Under the pieces are notes generated by a model. The model did not search any database, had not been told where the DNA came from, and saw only the letters and a program-made list of their open reading frames with translations. The position numbers and the translations under genes are program-made. Below, one piece after another: positions 17,218 to 27,930 of a DNA stretch of 54,894 nt (within the stretch, counting starts at the first letter, position 1; every line of letters begins with the position of its first letter). The stretch lies in assembly GCF_016783915.1 (NCBI RefSeq), contig NZ_JADHVT010000015.1, positions 1 to 54,894 on the forward strand. Direction: 5' to 3'. Source of the stretch: Acidovorax sp. GTDB lineage: Bacteria > Pseudomonadota > Gammaproteobacteria > Burkholderiales > Burkholderiaceae_C.

Positions 17218-18864
17218 TCAGACATTGATGGCCGCTGCCGACCCGGCCTGCTTGCGCAGCTCGAACTTCTGGATCTTGCCGGTGCTGGTCTTGGGCAGCT
17301 CGCCAAACACCACGGCGCGTGGCACCTTGAAGCCGGCCAGGTGCTTCTTGCAGTGCGCCACGATGTCTTCGGGTGTGGTCTGCGCGCCGGCCTTCAGCTC
17401 CACAAACGCGCAGGGCGTCTCGCCCCACTTGGGGTCGGGCTTGGCCACCACGGCGGCGGCCAGCACGTCGGGGTGGCGGTAGAGCACGTCTTCGACCTCG
17501 ATGGAGGAGATGTTCTCGCCGCCCGAGATGATGATGTCCTTGCTGCGGTCTTTGATCTTGATGTAGCCGTCGGGGTACTGCACGGCCAGGTCGCCGCTGT
17601 GGAACCAGCCGCCCGCAAAGGCTTCGTCGGTGGCCTTGGGGTTCTTGAGGTAGCCCTTCATGGCGATGTTGCCCTTGAACATGATCTCGCCCATGGTTTC
17701 GCCGTCCTGCGGCACGGGTAACATCGTCTCGGGGTCGAGCACGCGCACGTCGCGCTCCAGGTGGTAGCGCACGCCCTGGCGGGCGTTGAGGCGGGCGCGC
17801 TCGCCGATGTCGAGGGCGTCCCACGCCTCGTGCTTGGCGCAGACGGTGGCAGGGCCATACACCTCGGTCAGGCCATACACGTGGGTCAGGTCGAACCCCA
17901 TTTTTTCCATGCCCTCGATCATCGAGGCCGGTGGCGCGGCGCCCGCCACCATGGCCTTGACGCCTGCGGGGATGCCCGCCTTCATCGCCTCGGGCGCGTT
18001 GACCAGCAGCCCGTGCACGATGGGCGCGCCGCAGTAGTGCGTGACGCCGTGGTTGCGGATGGCATCGAAGATGGCCTGCGCGTCCACGCGGCGCAGACAC
18101 ACGTTGACACCCACACGCGCTGCAATGGTCCACGGAAAGCACCAGCCGTTGCAGTGGAACATGGGCAGCGTCCACAGGTACACCGCGTGCTTGGGCATGT
18201 CCCACTCCAGCACGTTGCTGATGGCATTGGTGGCCGCGCCCCGGTGGTGGTAGACCACGCCCTTGGGGTTGCCGGTGGTGCCGCTGGTGTAGTTGAGCGC
18301 AATCGCATCCCACTCGTCGGCAGGCAGGCTCCAGGCAAAGGTGGCGTCACCACTGGCCACAAAGGCCTCATAGTCGATGCCGCCAATGCTTTGCACGGCG
18401 GGGCCGTAGAGGGCGTCCTGGACCTCGATCACCCGGATGGGCGTGGTGCCCGTGCGCAGGGTCAGCGCCTTGGCCATGGTGCCGGTGAATTCCGGGTCCA
18501 CGATCACGGCCTTGGCCTCGCCATGGTCGAGCATGAAGGCGATGGCCTCGGGGTCTAGCCGGGTGTTGAGGGTGTTGAGCACGGCGCCCGCCATGGGCAC
18601 GCCAAAGTGCGCCTCCACCATGGGGGGCGTGTTGGGCAGCATCACGGCCACGGTGTCGTTCTTGCCGATGCCTGCCTGCACCAGCGCGCTGGCCAGCTGG
18701 CGGCAGCGCGCGTAGGTCTGGGCCCAGGTCTGGCGCAGCGTGCCGTGCACGATGGCCAGGCGATCGGGGTAGACCTCGGCCGTGCGTTCGATGAACGACA
18801 GGGGCGACAGGGCGGCAAAGTTGGCTTCGTTGCGGGGCAGGTGCTGGTCAAAGATGGAGGTCAT
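17218..18864 (-). CDS. Acyl-CoA synthetase (AMP-forming)
   Basis: This 548-residue member of the ANL superfamily has LNYTSGTTGNPKGVVYHH (ATP-binding P-loop), HVYGLTEVYGPAT, GWFHSGDLAVQYPDGYIKIKD and the C-terminal catalytic Lys in KTSTGKIQKFELRKQ. It activates a carboxylic acid to acyl-AMP and then acyl-CoA. Overall it looks like the medium-chain or AlkK-type branch, but chain length cannot be fixed. The ATG at 18864 is chosen over an upstream start at 18927. A 102-base gap separates it from the GGDEF gene upstream on the same strand. Confidence 0.88.
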   Translation of the reverse strand: MTSIFDQHLPRNEANFAALSPLSFIERTAEVYPDRLAIVHGTLRQTWAQTYARCRQLASALVQAGIGKNDTVAVMLPNTPPMVEAHFGVPMAGAVLNTLNTRLDPEAIAFMLDHGEAKAVIVDPEFTGTMAKALTLRTGTTPIRVIEVQDALYGPAVQSIGGIDYEAFVASGDATFAWSLPADEWDAIALNYTSGTTGNPKGVVYHHRGAATNAISNVLEWDMPKHAVYLWTLPMFHCNGWCFPWTIAARVGVNVCLRRVDAQAIFDAIRNHGVTHYCGAPIVHGLLVNAPEAMKAGIPAGVKAMVAGAAPPASMIEGMEKMGFDLTHVYGLTEVYGPATVCAKHEAWDALDIGERARLNARQGVRYHLERDVRVLDPETMLPVPQDGETMGEIMFKGNIAMKGYLKNPKATDEAFAGGWFHSGDLAVQYPDGYIKIKDRSKDIIISGGENISSIEVEDVLYRHPDVLAAAVVAKPDPKWGETPCAFVELKAGAQTTPEDIVAHCKKHLAGFKVPRAVVFGELPKTSTGKIQKFELRKQAGSAAAINV

Positions 18865-18966
18865 GGGTCGGTGCAAGAAGGTGAACAACACACAGCCTAG
18901 CGCCGCAGGCTGACACGAAAGCAACACGGGCCATACGTCAACGGTGTTGGCTGCGGTGCAGCAGCC

Positions 18967-20634
18967 TCACAACCTTCGCTTGTGGCTTTGCTTGACGCGG
19001 TACATGGCCGCGTCGGCGCTGGCCATCAGTGTGCGCGCATCCTGGGCGTCGCGGGGGAACAGGCTCAGGCCGATGCTGGCGCGCACCGGCAGCGGCTGGC
19101 CGTCAATGTCCAGCGGCGGCTCGAAGGCGTGCTGTAGCTTGGTCACGATCTGCAGCGCAGCCTCTTCGGAGTCCACGTTTTCGCAGAGCACCGTGAACTC
19201 GTCCCCTGCGAGCCGGGCCACGGTATCCACCTGCCGCACGGCGCCGACGATGGTGCGCGCCACCGCCTGCAGCACCAGGTCGCCCACGGCATGCCCGCGC
19301 GTGTCGTTGATGGCTTTGAACTCATCCAGGTCCACAAACAGCAGGGCACAACTGCGGCCGCTGCGGCGCGACAGCTCCAGTACCTGCGTGAGGCGCTGCT
19401 CGAACATGCGGCGGTTGGGCAGGCCGGTGAGTGCGTCGTGGTGCGCCAGGTGGGCCATGGCATCGCGGCTGAGGTTCAGCTCGGCCAGCTGCCGGCTGAT
19501 CTGCTGCTCCATGTCCTGGAAGCTGCGGGCCAGCTCGCCCACCTCGTCTCCCCGGTGAACGGGCAGCGCGCCATGCGCCTGGCCGCGCGAAAACGCCTGC
19601 GCCGCCTTCACCATGACCTGCAGCGGTTGGGTGACCAGGCGCGACACACCGGCCGCCAGGGCCACGCCCACCACACTGAGCACCAGCAAGATCTTGAGGA
19701 TGCTGCGCCCCAGATCCAGCACCTCGCCCTGCACCACCGCCAACGGCTGCGAGAGCCCCACCACCATGAAGCGCCCCTCGTCCGCGTTGCCAAACGGCAT
19801 GCGCACAAATGCAAACACTCGCGCCTCTTCGTCGTCGGTACCGGGCTGGCTGAGCACCGCCTCTTCAGCACGGCCATCGACCAGCGCAGCCACCTGCGGG
19901 AACGACTCCTGGATCAGGATGCGCTGGCCCCGGTCAAAGCCAAAGGTCTGCGCGGCGTCCGGGTGCACCAAAAAGTCGCCCCAGCGGTTGCTCAGATAAA
20001 ACCCGTAGGGCGTAGGTAAGGCGGCGTTGAAGTTGTGCAGAAACGGCGCGGCCGCCACCCGCACCACCACCACGCCCCGCAGCTGGCCCCCCTGCACCAC
20101 GGGCGACGCCATGTTGAACACGGGCACGGCAGCCTCCTGCGCAGCGTCTTCGTGGTTGATGCCGAACTCGGACACATACACCTCCCCATCGGGCAGGCTG
20201 AGGGCCTCGAAAACGAACGGAAAGTGCGACTTCTCCTGCAACTGGTCATCGGGCACGCGCACCAGCTTGTCGCCCTGGCGGTCGATGCGCACCAGCTCCA
20301 GCCCGTAGTCGCTGGCGCTGATGAAGCGGATCTGCAAATAGGCGGGATGGGCCTGCAGGTTGGCCTTGAACAGGTCGGCCAGCCGTCCCTGGTCTTGTTC
20401 GACGGCAGCGGCGTCGGCCAGAAAGGCTGTGTCGCGCGCCACCGTGCCAAAGCCCGCCTGCATGTGGCGCGCCAGCACCTGCGTGGTGGCCAGCAGCGAG
20501 CGCTCGGCCCGCCCCTGCAGGCGTTCACGGCTCGAATCGAACGTGTAGTAGCCCGCCAGAATGGCAGCGAACACGCTGAACGAGGCCAGCAGGGCCCCCA
20601 GCCTCAGCGCGATGCTCCATTTCACGCGTGCCAT
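18967..20634 (-). CDS. Membrane diguanylate cyclase (periplasmic sensor, HAMP, GGDEF)
   Basis: The protein is 555 residues. A signal-anchor lies at about residues 10-30, a Cache-type periplasmic domain at 35-285, a second membrane segment near 295-320 and a HAMP domain at 320-375. The GGDEF domain reads RLAGDEF near residue 475; the first Gly is Ala, a change tolerated in active cyclases. RQVD upstream is the I-site. The ATG at 20634 lies three bases after the stop of the PotD-like gene, so the two are co-translated. This layout resembles V. cholerae nspS-mbaA, where a PotD-like protein controls a membrane cyclic di-GMP enzyme. Confidence 0.87.
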   Translation of the reverse strand: MARVKWSIALRLGALLASFSVFAAILAGYYTFDSSRERLQGRAERSLLATTQVLARHMQAGFGTVARDTAFLADAAAVEQDQGRLADLFKANLQAHPAYLQIRFISASDYGLELVRIDRQGDKLVRVPDDQLQEKSHFPFVFEALSLPDGEVYVSEFGINHEDAAQEAAVPVFNMASPVVQGGQLRGVVVVRVAAAPFLHNFNAALPTPYGFYLSNRWGDFLVHPDAAQTFGFDRGQRILIQESFPQVAALVDGRAEEAVLSQPGTDDEEARVFAFVRMPFGNADEGRFMVVGLSQPLAVVQGEVLDLGRSILKILLVLSVVGVALAAGVSRLVTQPLQVMVKAAQAFSRGQAHGALPVHRGDEVGELARSFQDMEQQISRQLAELNLSRDAMAHLAHHDALTGLPNRRMFEQRLTQVLELSRRSGRSCALLFVDLDEFKAINDTRGHAVGDLVLQAVARTIVGAVRQVDTVARLAGDEFTVLCENVDSEEAALQIVTKLQHAFEPPLDIDGQPLPVRASIGLSLFPRDAQDARTLMASADAAMYRVKQSHKRRL

Positions 20635-20637
20635 CGG

Positions 20638-21732
20638 TCAGAACCGGTTGGGTCGGTCGCCCGACACGATGCGTTGCCACAGGCGTGCGCGCAGGGCTTC
20701 GTCTTCCACCGGTTCCAGCCACAGGATGGGGCCCATGGGCACATCGCCCGCCAGCGCAGGCGGCTCGTCCAGCGTGTTGGCCAGGCCCTGTCGCCGCGTG
20801 AATTCTCGGCTCACGGCGGGGTCGAGCATGTAGTTGATCCACTCGGCAGCCAGAGCCACCTGGGTGGAGCGGCGGGTGATGGCCCAGCAGTCCAGCCAGG
20901 CCAGTGCGCCCTCCTTGGGCACCACGTAGCCCACATCCAGCCCCGCATCGCGCAGCTGCTTGAGCTGCTGCTGGCCGTAATTGGCATGCATCACCGCCAC
21001 CTTGTGTTTGCGGAACAGCTCGACCGACTCCTCGGGCAGGCTGTAGAACGACCGCACATTGCGCCGCAGGGCCACCAGGTCCTTGGCCAGCGGGCTGAAA
21101 CGGGCGGGGTCGATGCGAAACGGCGGCAGGCCCCGGCGCATGGCAGCCAGCGAAAACCCGTGGCTGCTGCCGTCGAACGCCAGCACCTTGCCCTGCCAGC
21201 GGGGGTCCCACAGCACGGAGATCGAATGCGGCGGGGTGCTGAACTGCTGACGGTCGTACACCAGCCCCATCTCGGAATAGGTGAAGGGCATGGCATAGAC
21301 CTCGCCCCGCCAGCCAATGCCCGAGATGGTGTGCAGCTGACGAAACCGGGGCAGCTGCCCTGCGGTGTTGCGGATGTTGCCCAGGGGCAATGGCGCGAGC
21401 TTGTCATGGAGGATCAGCCGCGCAATTTCTGCCGTGTTGGCGGCCACGAGGTCAAAACCCGGCCCGTCGGTGCTGTCCATCTTGGCGCGCAAGACGTCGT
21501 CCGATGCCACGGTGGTGATCTCCACCTTGACCCCGTGGCGCTTCTCGAACACCTCTACAAAGTCCGGGTCGGCATAACCCGGCCAGGCCAGCACCCTGAG
21601 GACCGTCGCGGCCTGCGAGGCCGCCGGCAGCAATACGAGCCCCGCCAGCGCCACCAGCAGCACAGGCAGGCTGGTGCACCACCTTCGCAGCGCCCTGCCC
21701 GCCAAAGCCCCCCGACACGCCGTGAACCCCAT
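20638..21732 (-). CDS. PotD-like periplasmic solute-binding protein
   Basis: The protein is 364 residues, with a signal peptide ending near ASQA (about residue 41). LRVLAWPGYADPDFVEVFEKR matches the PotD/PotF start, and GALAWLDCWAITRRS matches the PotD WLD block. GFDLVAANTAEIARLI and YAMPFTYSEMGLVYDR are further binding-protein motifs. No ABC permease or ATPase is nearby; its only operon partner is the cyclase three bases downstream. It is therefore more likely a ligand sensor than a transporter subunit (inference). The ligand might be a polyamine, but binding residues would need modelling. The gap of 58 bases to dnaG holds divergent promoters. Confidence 0.85.
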   Translation of the reverse strand: MGFTACRGALAGRALRRWCTSLPVLLVALAGLVLLPAASQAATVLRVLAWPGYADPDFVEVFEKRHGVKVEITTVASDDVLRAKMDSTDGPGFDLVAANTAEIARLILHDKLAPLPLGNIRNTAGQLPRFRQLHTISGIGWRGEVYAMPFTYSEMGLVYDRQQFSTPPHSISVLWDPRWQGKVLAFDGSSHGFSLAAMRRGLPPFRIDPARFSPLAKDLVALRRNVRSFYSLPEESVELFRKHKVAVMHANYGQQQLKQLRDAGLDVGYVVPKEGALAWLDCWAITRRSTQVALAAEWINYMLDPAVSREFTRRQGLANTLDEPPALAGDVPMGPILWLEPVEDEALRARLWQRIVSGDRPNRF

Positions 21733-21790
21733 GCCAAAAGCCTTTCCAGCAATAACTGGTTACAAACAGTTTACGCGGACAATAGGGCGC

Positions 21791-23848
21791 GTGACGATCC
21801 CTCAGTCTTTCATTCAGGAACTGCTCACCCGTGTGGACGTGGTGGACATCGTGGGGCGCTACGTGCAGCTCAAGAAGGGCGGTGCCAATTTCATGGGACT
21901 GTGCCCGTTTCACGGGGAAAAGTCGCCCTCTTTCAGCGTCAGCCCCGCCAAGCAGTTCTATCACTGCTTTGGCTGCGGCAAGAATGGCAATGCCATCAGC
22001 TTTCTGATGGACCACGCGGGCATGGGGTTTGTCGAGGCCGTCCAGGACCTGGCCCAGAGCGTGGGCCTGCAGGTGCCCGATGACGACATCTCCCCGCAGG
22101 AAAAGGAACGCGCCGCCGCCGCGCGACAGAAACAAGCCACGCTGAACGAGGTGCTGGAGAAAGCCGCCGACGCCTACCGCCGCCACCTGCGCGAGTCGCA
22201 GCGCGCCATTGGGTATTTCAAGGGCCGGGGTGTTTCGGGCGCGGTGGCCAAGCGCTACGGCCTGGGCTACGCGCCCGAAGGCTGGCGCAGCTTGGCCAGC
22301 GTGTTCCCAAGCTACGACGACCCGCTGCTGGAGGAAAGCGGCCTGGTCATCGTCAACGACGAAGACGGTGGCAAGCGCTATGACCGGTTTCGCGACCGGG
22401 TGATGTTTCCCATCCGCAACGTCAAGGGCGAGTACATCGGCTTTGGTGGCCGGGTGCTGGGGGACGACAAGCCCAAGTACCTCAACTCCCCCGAAACCCC
22501 GGTATTTCACAAGGGGCGCGAGCTGTATGGCCTGTTCGAGGCCCGCACGCCCATCCGCGAGGCGGGCTACGCACTGGTCACGGAGGGCTACATGGACGTG
22601 GTGGCCTTGGCGCAACTGGGCTTTCCGAACGCGGTGGCCACGCTGGGCACGGCATGCACGCCCGAGCACGTGCAAAAGTTGCTGCGGTTTACCGACGCGG
22701 TGGTGTTCAGCTTTGACGGCGACAACGCCGGGCGGCGTGCCGCGCGCAAGGCGCTGGACGGCGCCTTGCCCCATGCCACCGACACGCGCAGCATCAAGTT
22801 TCTGTTCCTGCCCGCAGAGCACGACCCGGACAGTTTCATCCGCGACCATGGCACCGACGCCTTTGCGCGCCACGTGAGCAACGCCATGCCGCTGAGCCGC
22901 TTCCTGGTCGAATCGGCCAGCGAAGGCTGCGACCTGGCCACTGCCGAGGGCCGCGCCCACATGGCCAGCAATGCACGCCCGCTGTGGACGGCACTGCCAG
23001 ACGGCGTGCTCAAGCGCCAGCTGCTGGGCGAGCTGGCCGAGCTGACCCAGCTCAATGCCCGCGACCTGTCCGACCTTTGGGGGCAGGCAGCCGCCCGTGA
23101 CGGCCTGCGCTCTGCACACCACGCGCCGCCGCAGCGCCAACAGCCCCGCCCCGCCCCTGATGACGCCCCCAGCTGGGATGTCCCGCCCGACACCGATGGC
23201 TGGCAACCCCACAGCGAATCGACAGGCCAGGCCTACGACCCCGGGTACAGCAGTTATGGCAACCAGGGGGGCTATGGCGGCCAAAGTGGCTATGGCAGCG
23301 GCAGCAAGCCCCCGTTTCGCAAGGGGGGCGACTGGAAAAGCGGCGGAGGCTGGAAAAAACGTGACAAGGACGCTCCGTGGCCACCCCAGCCCCGCCTGCC
23401 CCGCACACCGGCCATGGGCCGGGCCGACCACGCAGCGCGGCTGCTGCTGTCGCACATGGCGTTTCTTGAAGAGCTGACGCACGACGACCACACCACGCTG
23501 TCGGCCCAGCCCGCACCCCATGGGCCGCTGTTTGCATGGCTGGAGGCGCAGTTTCATGAACATGGCCCCCTGGCCTGGGCCGTGCTGCGCGAAAGCCTGC
23601 GCGATCACGAGTGCGAAGAGCTGGCCGTCAAGGTGATGACCGGCTCGCATGCGCAGACCGAGGGCGAACTGCACGAATTGCGACTGGAGCTGCGCGATCT
23701 GCTCACCCGCATGCAGATCGAAGACATCAAGGAGCAGCAAAAAGTGCTGGTGCTGCAAGTGGCGCAAGACCCGTCGGCCCTGGAGCGCTACCGGGTACTG
23801 GCCGAAAAGCGCAAGGAACTGGAGCAAATAGCGCCAAAAACCACTTGA
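21791..23848 (+). CDS. dnaG: DNA primase
   Basis: The protein is about 685 residues with a GTG start at 21791 preceded by ATAGGG. It begins TIPQSFIQELLTRVDVVDIVGRYV. The zinc-binding CHC2 domain is CPFHGEKSPSF with YHCFGCG. A TOPRIM domain follows (VTEGYMDVVALAQ, FSFDGDNAGRRAA), then a C-terminal DnaB-interacting domain (about 560-685). Between them lies a Gly/Tyr/Lys-rich linker (YGNQGGYGGQSGYGSG, then KSGGGWKKRDK). Primase makes RNA primers for replication. It is followed by rpoD on the same strand, the end of the classic macromolecular synthesis operon. The usual rpsU upstream is absent; a divergent PotD-like gene is there instead. Confidence 0.95.
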   Translation: MTIPQSFIQELLTRVDVVDIVGRYVQLKKGGANFMGLCPFHGEKSPSFSVSPAKQFYHCFGCGKNGNAISFLMDHAGMGFVEAVQDLAQSVGLQVPDDDISPQEKERAAAARQKQATLNEVLEKAADAYRRHLRESQRAIGYFKGRGVSGAVAKRYGLGYAPEGWRSLASVFPSYDDPLLEESGLVIVNDEDGGKRYDRFRDRVMFPIRNVKGEYIGFGGRVLGDDKPKYLNSPETPVFHKGRELYGLFEARTPIREAGYALVTEGYMDVVALAQLGFPNAVATLGTACTPEHVQKLLRFTDAVVFSFDGDNAGRRAARKALDGALPHATDTRSIKFLFLPAEHDPDSFIRDHGTDAFARHVSNAMPLSRFLVESASEGCDLATAEGRAHMASNARPLWTALPDGVLKRQLLGELAELTQLNARDLSDLWGQAAARDGLRSAHHAPPQRQQPRPAPDDAPSWDVPPDTDGWQPHSESTGQAYDPGYSSYGNQGGYGGQSGYGSGSKPPFRKGGDWKSGGGWKKRDKDAPWPPQPRLPRTPAMGRADHAARLLLSHMAFLEELTHDDHTTLSAQPAPHGPLFAWLEAQFHEHGPLAWAVLRESLRDHECEELAVKVMTGSHAQTEGELHELRLELRDLLTRMQIEDIKEQQKVLVLQVAQDPSALERYRVLAEKRKELEQIAPKTT

Positions 23849-23874
23849 ATCGAGCCCGGGCGGTATAATATAAG
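23845..23874 (+). promoter_or_regulatory. Candidate rpoD promoter
   Basis: TATAAT sits at 23864-23869, and TTGAAT at 23845-23850 overlaps the dnaG stop. The spacing to that hexamer is only 13 bases; TATAAG at 23869-23874 would give 18. The -10 match is striking in GC-rich DNA, so rpoD probably has its own start site besides read-through from dnaG. Confidence 0.55.
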
Positions 23875-24021
23875 GTTAGTTATTGGCAAGAGCGACAGCA
23901 GCACCTCCGAGCCGGGCCACCGTGACAAACGCGCACCTATGCGCTGATGGGTCCACTTATCGCAAGGACTGCACACCAAATGATCGCCCAGACATCTTGC
24001 CGCTGAGGGTGTCCCCTCCAG

Positions 24022-24046
24022 ACGCAAAGCCCTGGTTGCTTTGCGT
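24022..24046 (+). other. 9-bp hairpin in rpoD leader
   Basis: ACGCAAAGC (24022-24030) and GCTTTGCGT (24038-24046) are perfect complements around a 7-base loop. It lies 70 bases before the rpoD start in a roughly 240-base leader. No T-run follows. It could be a translational or RNA-stability element. Confidence 0.5.
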
Positions 24047-24115
24047 TGCCACCCGCGCCGGGATCTGAGGCGCTTGCGTTTTCTTTGTGTCCGTTTTTGA
24101 TTCTGAGGTTGCTCC

Positions 24116-26491
<2,376 letters not shown>

Positions 26492-26519
26492 GTCTCGCGA
26501 CTCAGCCTTCGTTGGCTAC

Positions 26520-26557
26520 AACGCCCTGCCCCCGCACCTGCGGCGCAGGGCGTTTTT
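26520..26557 (+). terminator. Intrinsic terminator after rpoD
   Basis: AACGCCCTGC (26520-26529) pairs with GCAGGGCGTT (26545-26554), and the run of T continues to 26557. It lies 29 bases after the rpoD stop. Confidence 0.9.
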
Positions 26558-26708
26558 CATGGTGCGCAGCCCCGAAAAACGGCTATGCACAGCACCCTCC
26601 TCCGCGTTTACCCTGATGCCGGCGACAGCAGACTGACAGTTTGGATGGCGACCATTGCGCGCACAGCCCGGGTAGTAGTGTGCGGATCCCCAAGCATGCC
26701 ACCACAGG

Positions 26709-26754
26709 CTGACGGCGTTGCTTCGGCGTGGTAACGCCGAAGCAACGCCGTCAG
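26709..26754. repeat. Perfect 21-bp inverted repeat with 4-base loop
   Basis: Arms at 26709-26729 and 26734-26754 are exactly complementary; the loop is GGTA. No T-run follows, so it is not an ordinary terminator. It lies 73 bases before the Bug gene start, so it may be a leader structure, a palindromic element or a remnant of an insertion. Confidence 0.85.
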
Positions 26755-26827
26755 GGCGCTCCAGCAGCGGCCTGAAGATCAGATTCCCGACGCCCTTTCT
26801 GCCTCCCCTCTTGTCAAAGGACTTTCC

Positions 26828-27853
26828 ATGTCTGCAGAGATCGACCGCCGCCGGGCCATTGCCCAATCTGTTGCTACCGCCCTGGCATGGACCACGCTCG
26901 GCTCCTCCGCATGGGCGCAGAGCGCTGCGACGGCGGCACGCCCTGCCCCTGCAGCCAAGGCGCCCAAACTGGCAGGCACCGTGCGCATCGTCATCCCCGC
27001 CAACGCCGGTGGCGGCTGGGACCAGACAGGCCGAGCCCTCGGAGCCGCCATGGTGGCTGCCGGCGCTGCAGACCAGGTGGAATACGAAAACATGGGTGGC
27101 AAGGGCGGCACCATCGGCTTGGCCAAATACGCCGAAAAGTACAGCAACGACCCCAACACGCTGCTGATGGGAGGTATGGTGATGGTGGGCGCCGTGGCGC
27201 TGCAAAAGCCTGCGGTGGACATGACACACATCCAGCCCCTGGCCCGGCTCACCAGCGACTACCTGGTGGCGGCCGTGGCGGCCAACTCCCCCATCAAGAC
27301 CACCAAGGACCTCGCCGATGCGCTGCGTGCCGACCTCAAGGCCGTGCCCATTGCCGGGGGCTCGGCGGGTGGTGTGGACCATATCTATGCCGGCGTGCTG
27401 GCGCGCGCTGCCAAGGCCAGCCCCGAGGGGCTGGTCTACAAACCCTTCGCTGGCGGTGCCGAGGTGGTCGAGGCGGTGCTGTCGGGCAACGCGGCGCTGG
27501 GCCTGTCGGGCTACAGCGAGTTCAACGAAGCCATTGCTGGCGGCAAGCTGCGCGCTGTGGGTGTGTCATCGCGCCGCAGTGTCTTTGGCGTGCCGTCGTT
27601 CCGCGAGCAAGGGCTGGACGCCGTGATGGCCAACTGGCGTGGCGTGTTTACTGGCAAGGGCGTGCCTGCTGCGCGCGCGGCAGAAATGCTCGCCGCCGTC
27701 GATGCAGCCACCCACCATGAATCCTGGTTGCGCACGCTCAAGCAGAACCGGTGGGAACCCTCTTGGCTCACCGGCAAGGATTTGGCAGAGTTCATGGAGC
27801 TAGACCTCACCACCGCCCGCGTGATGGTGTACCTGCTCAAGCTGAAGGCCTGA
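26828..27853 (+). CDS. Bug/TctC-family tripartite tricarboxylate transporter receptor
   Basis: The protein is 341 residues. The N-terminus DRRRAIAQSVATALAW is a Tat-like export signal. TVRIVIPANAGGGWDQTGRALGAAM is the Bug glycine-rich start and VEYENMGGKGGTIGLAK the second ligand-binding loop; PIAGGSAGGVDHIYAG follows. Bug proteins bind carboxylates such as citrate, aspartate or aromatic acids in the periplasm. No TctA or TctB membrane gene is in the window, so it may be an orphan receptor using a distant permease. The ATG at 26828 follows AAGGAC. The ligand is unknown. Confidence 0.86.
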   Translation: MSAEIDRRRAIAQSVATALAWTTLGSSAWAQSAATAARPAPAAKAPKLAGTVRIVIPANAGGGWDQTGRALGAAMVAAGAADQVEYENMGGKGGTIGLAKYAEKYSNDPNTLLMGGMVMVGAVALQKPAVDMTHIQPLARLTSDYLVAAVAANSPIKTTKDLADALRADLKAVPIAGGSAGGVDHIYAGVLARAAKASPEGLVYKPFAGGAEVVEAVLSGNAALGLSGYSEFNEAIAGGKLRAVGVSSRRSVFGVPSFREQGLDAVMANWRGVFTGKGVPAARAAEMLAAVDAATHHESWLRTLKQNRWEPSWLTGKDLAEFMELDLTTARVMVYLLKLKA

Positions 27854-27930
27854 GAAGGTCTGAACGCCCCCGCCACAAGCGCCTCTGAGCACCAGCCGAC
27901 AGGCCTGCTGCAGAACCTTTGGAGCCTCTG

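Larger units (their letters stand above)
26492..26827. other. Non-coding stretch between rpoD and the Bug gene
   Basis: This 336-base stretch holds the rpoD terminator (26520-26557) and a 21-bp perfect hairpin (26709-26754). I see no convincing gene in it. The DNA between 26560 and 26700 shows no clear promoter. Confidence 0.6.

Noticed and set aside
20035-22083. 682-residue plus-strand frame across the cyclase, PotD-like gene and dnaG start
   Set aside because: It crosses three well-supported genes and has no domain of its own.
23958-23984. Short frame MIAQTSCR in the rpoD leader as a leader peptide
   Set aside because: It is eight codons without a ribosome-binding site or regulatory codon run.
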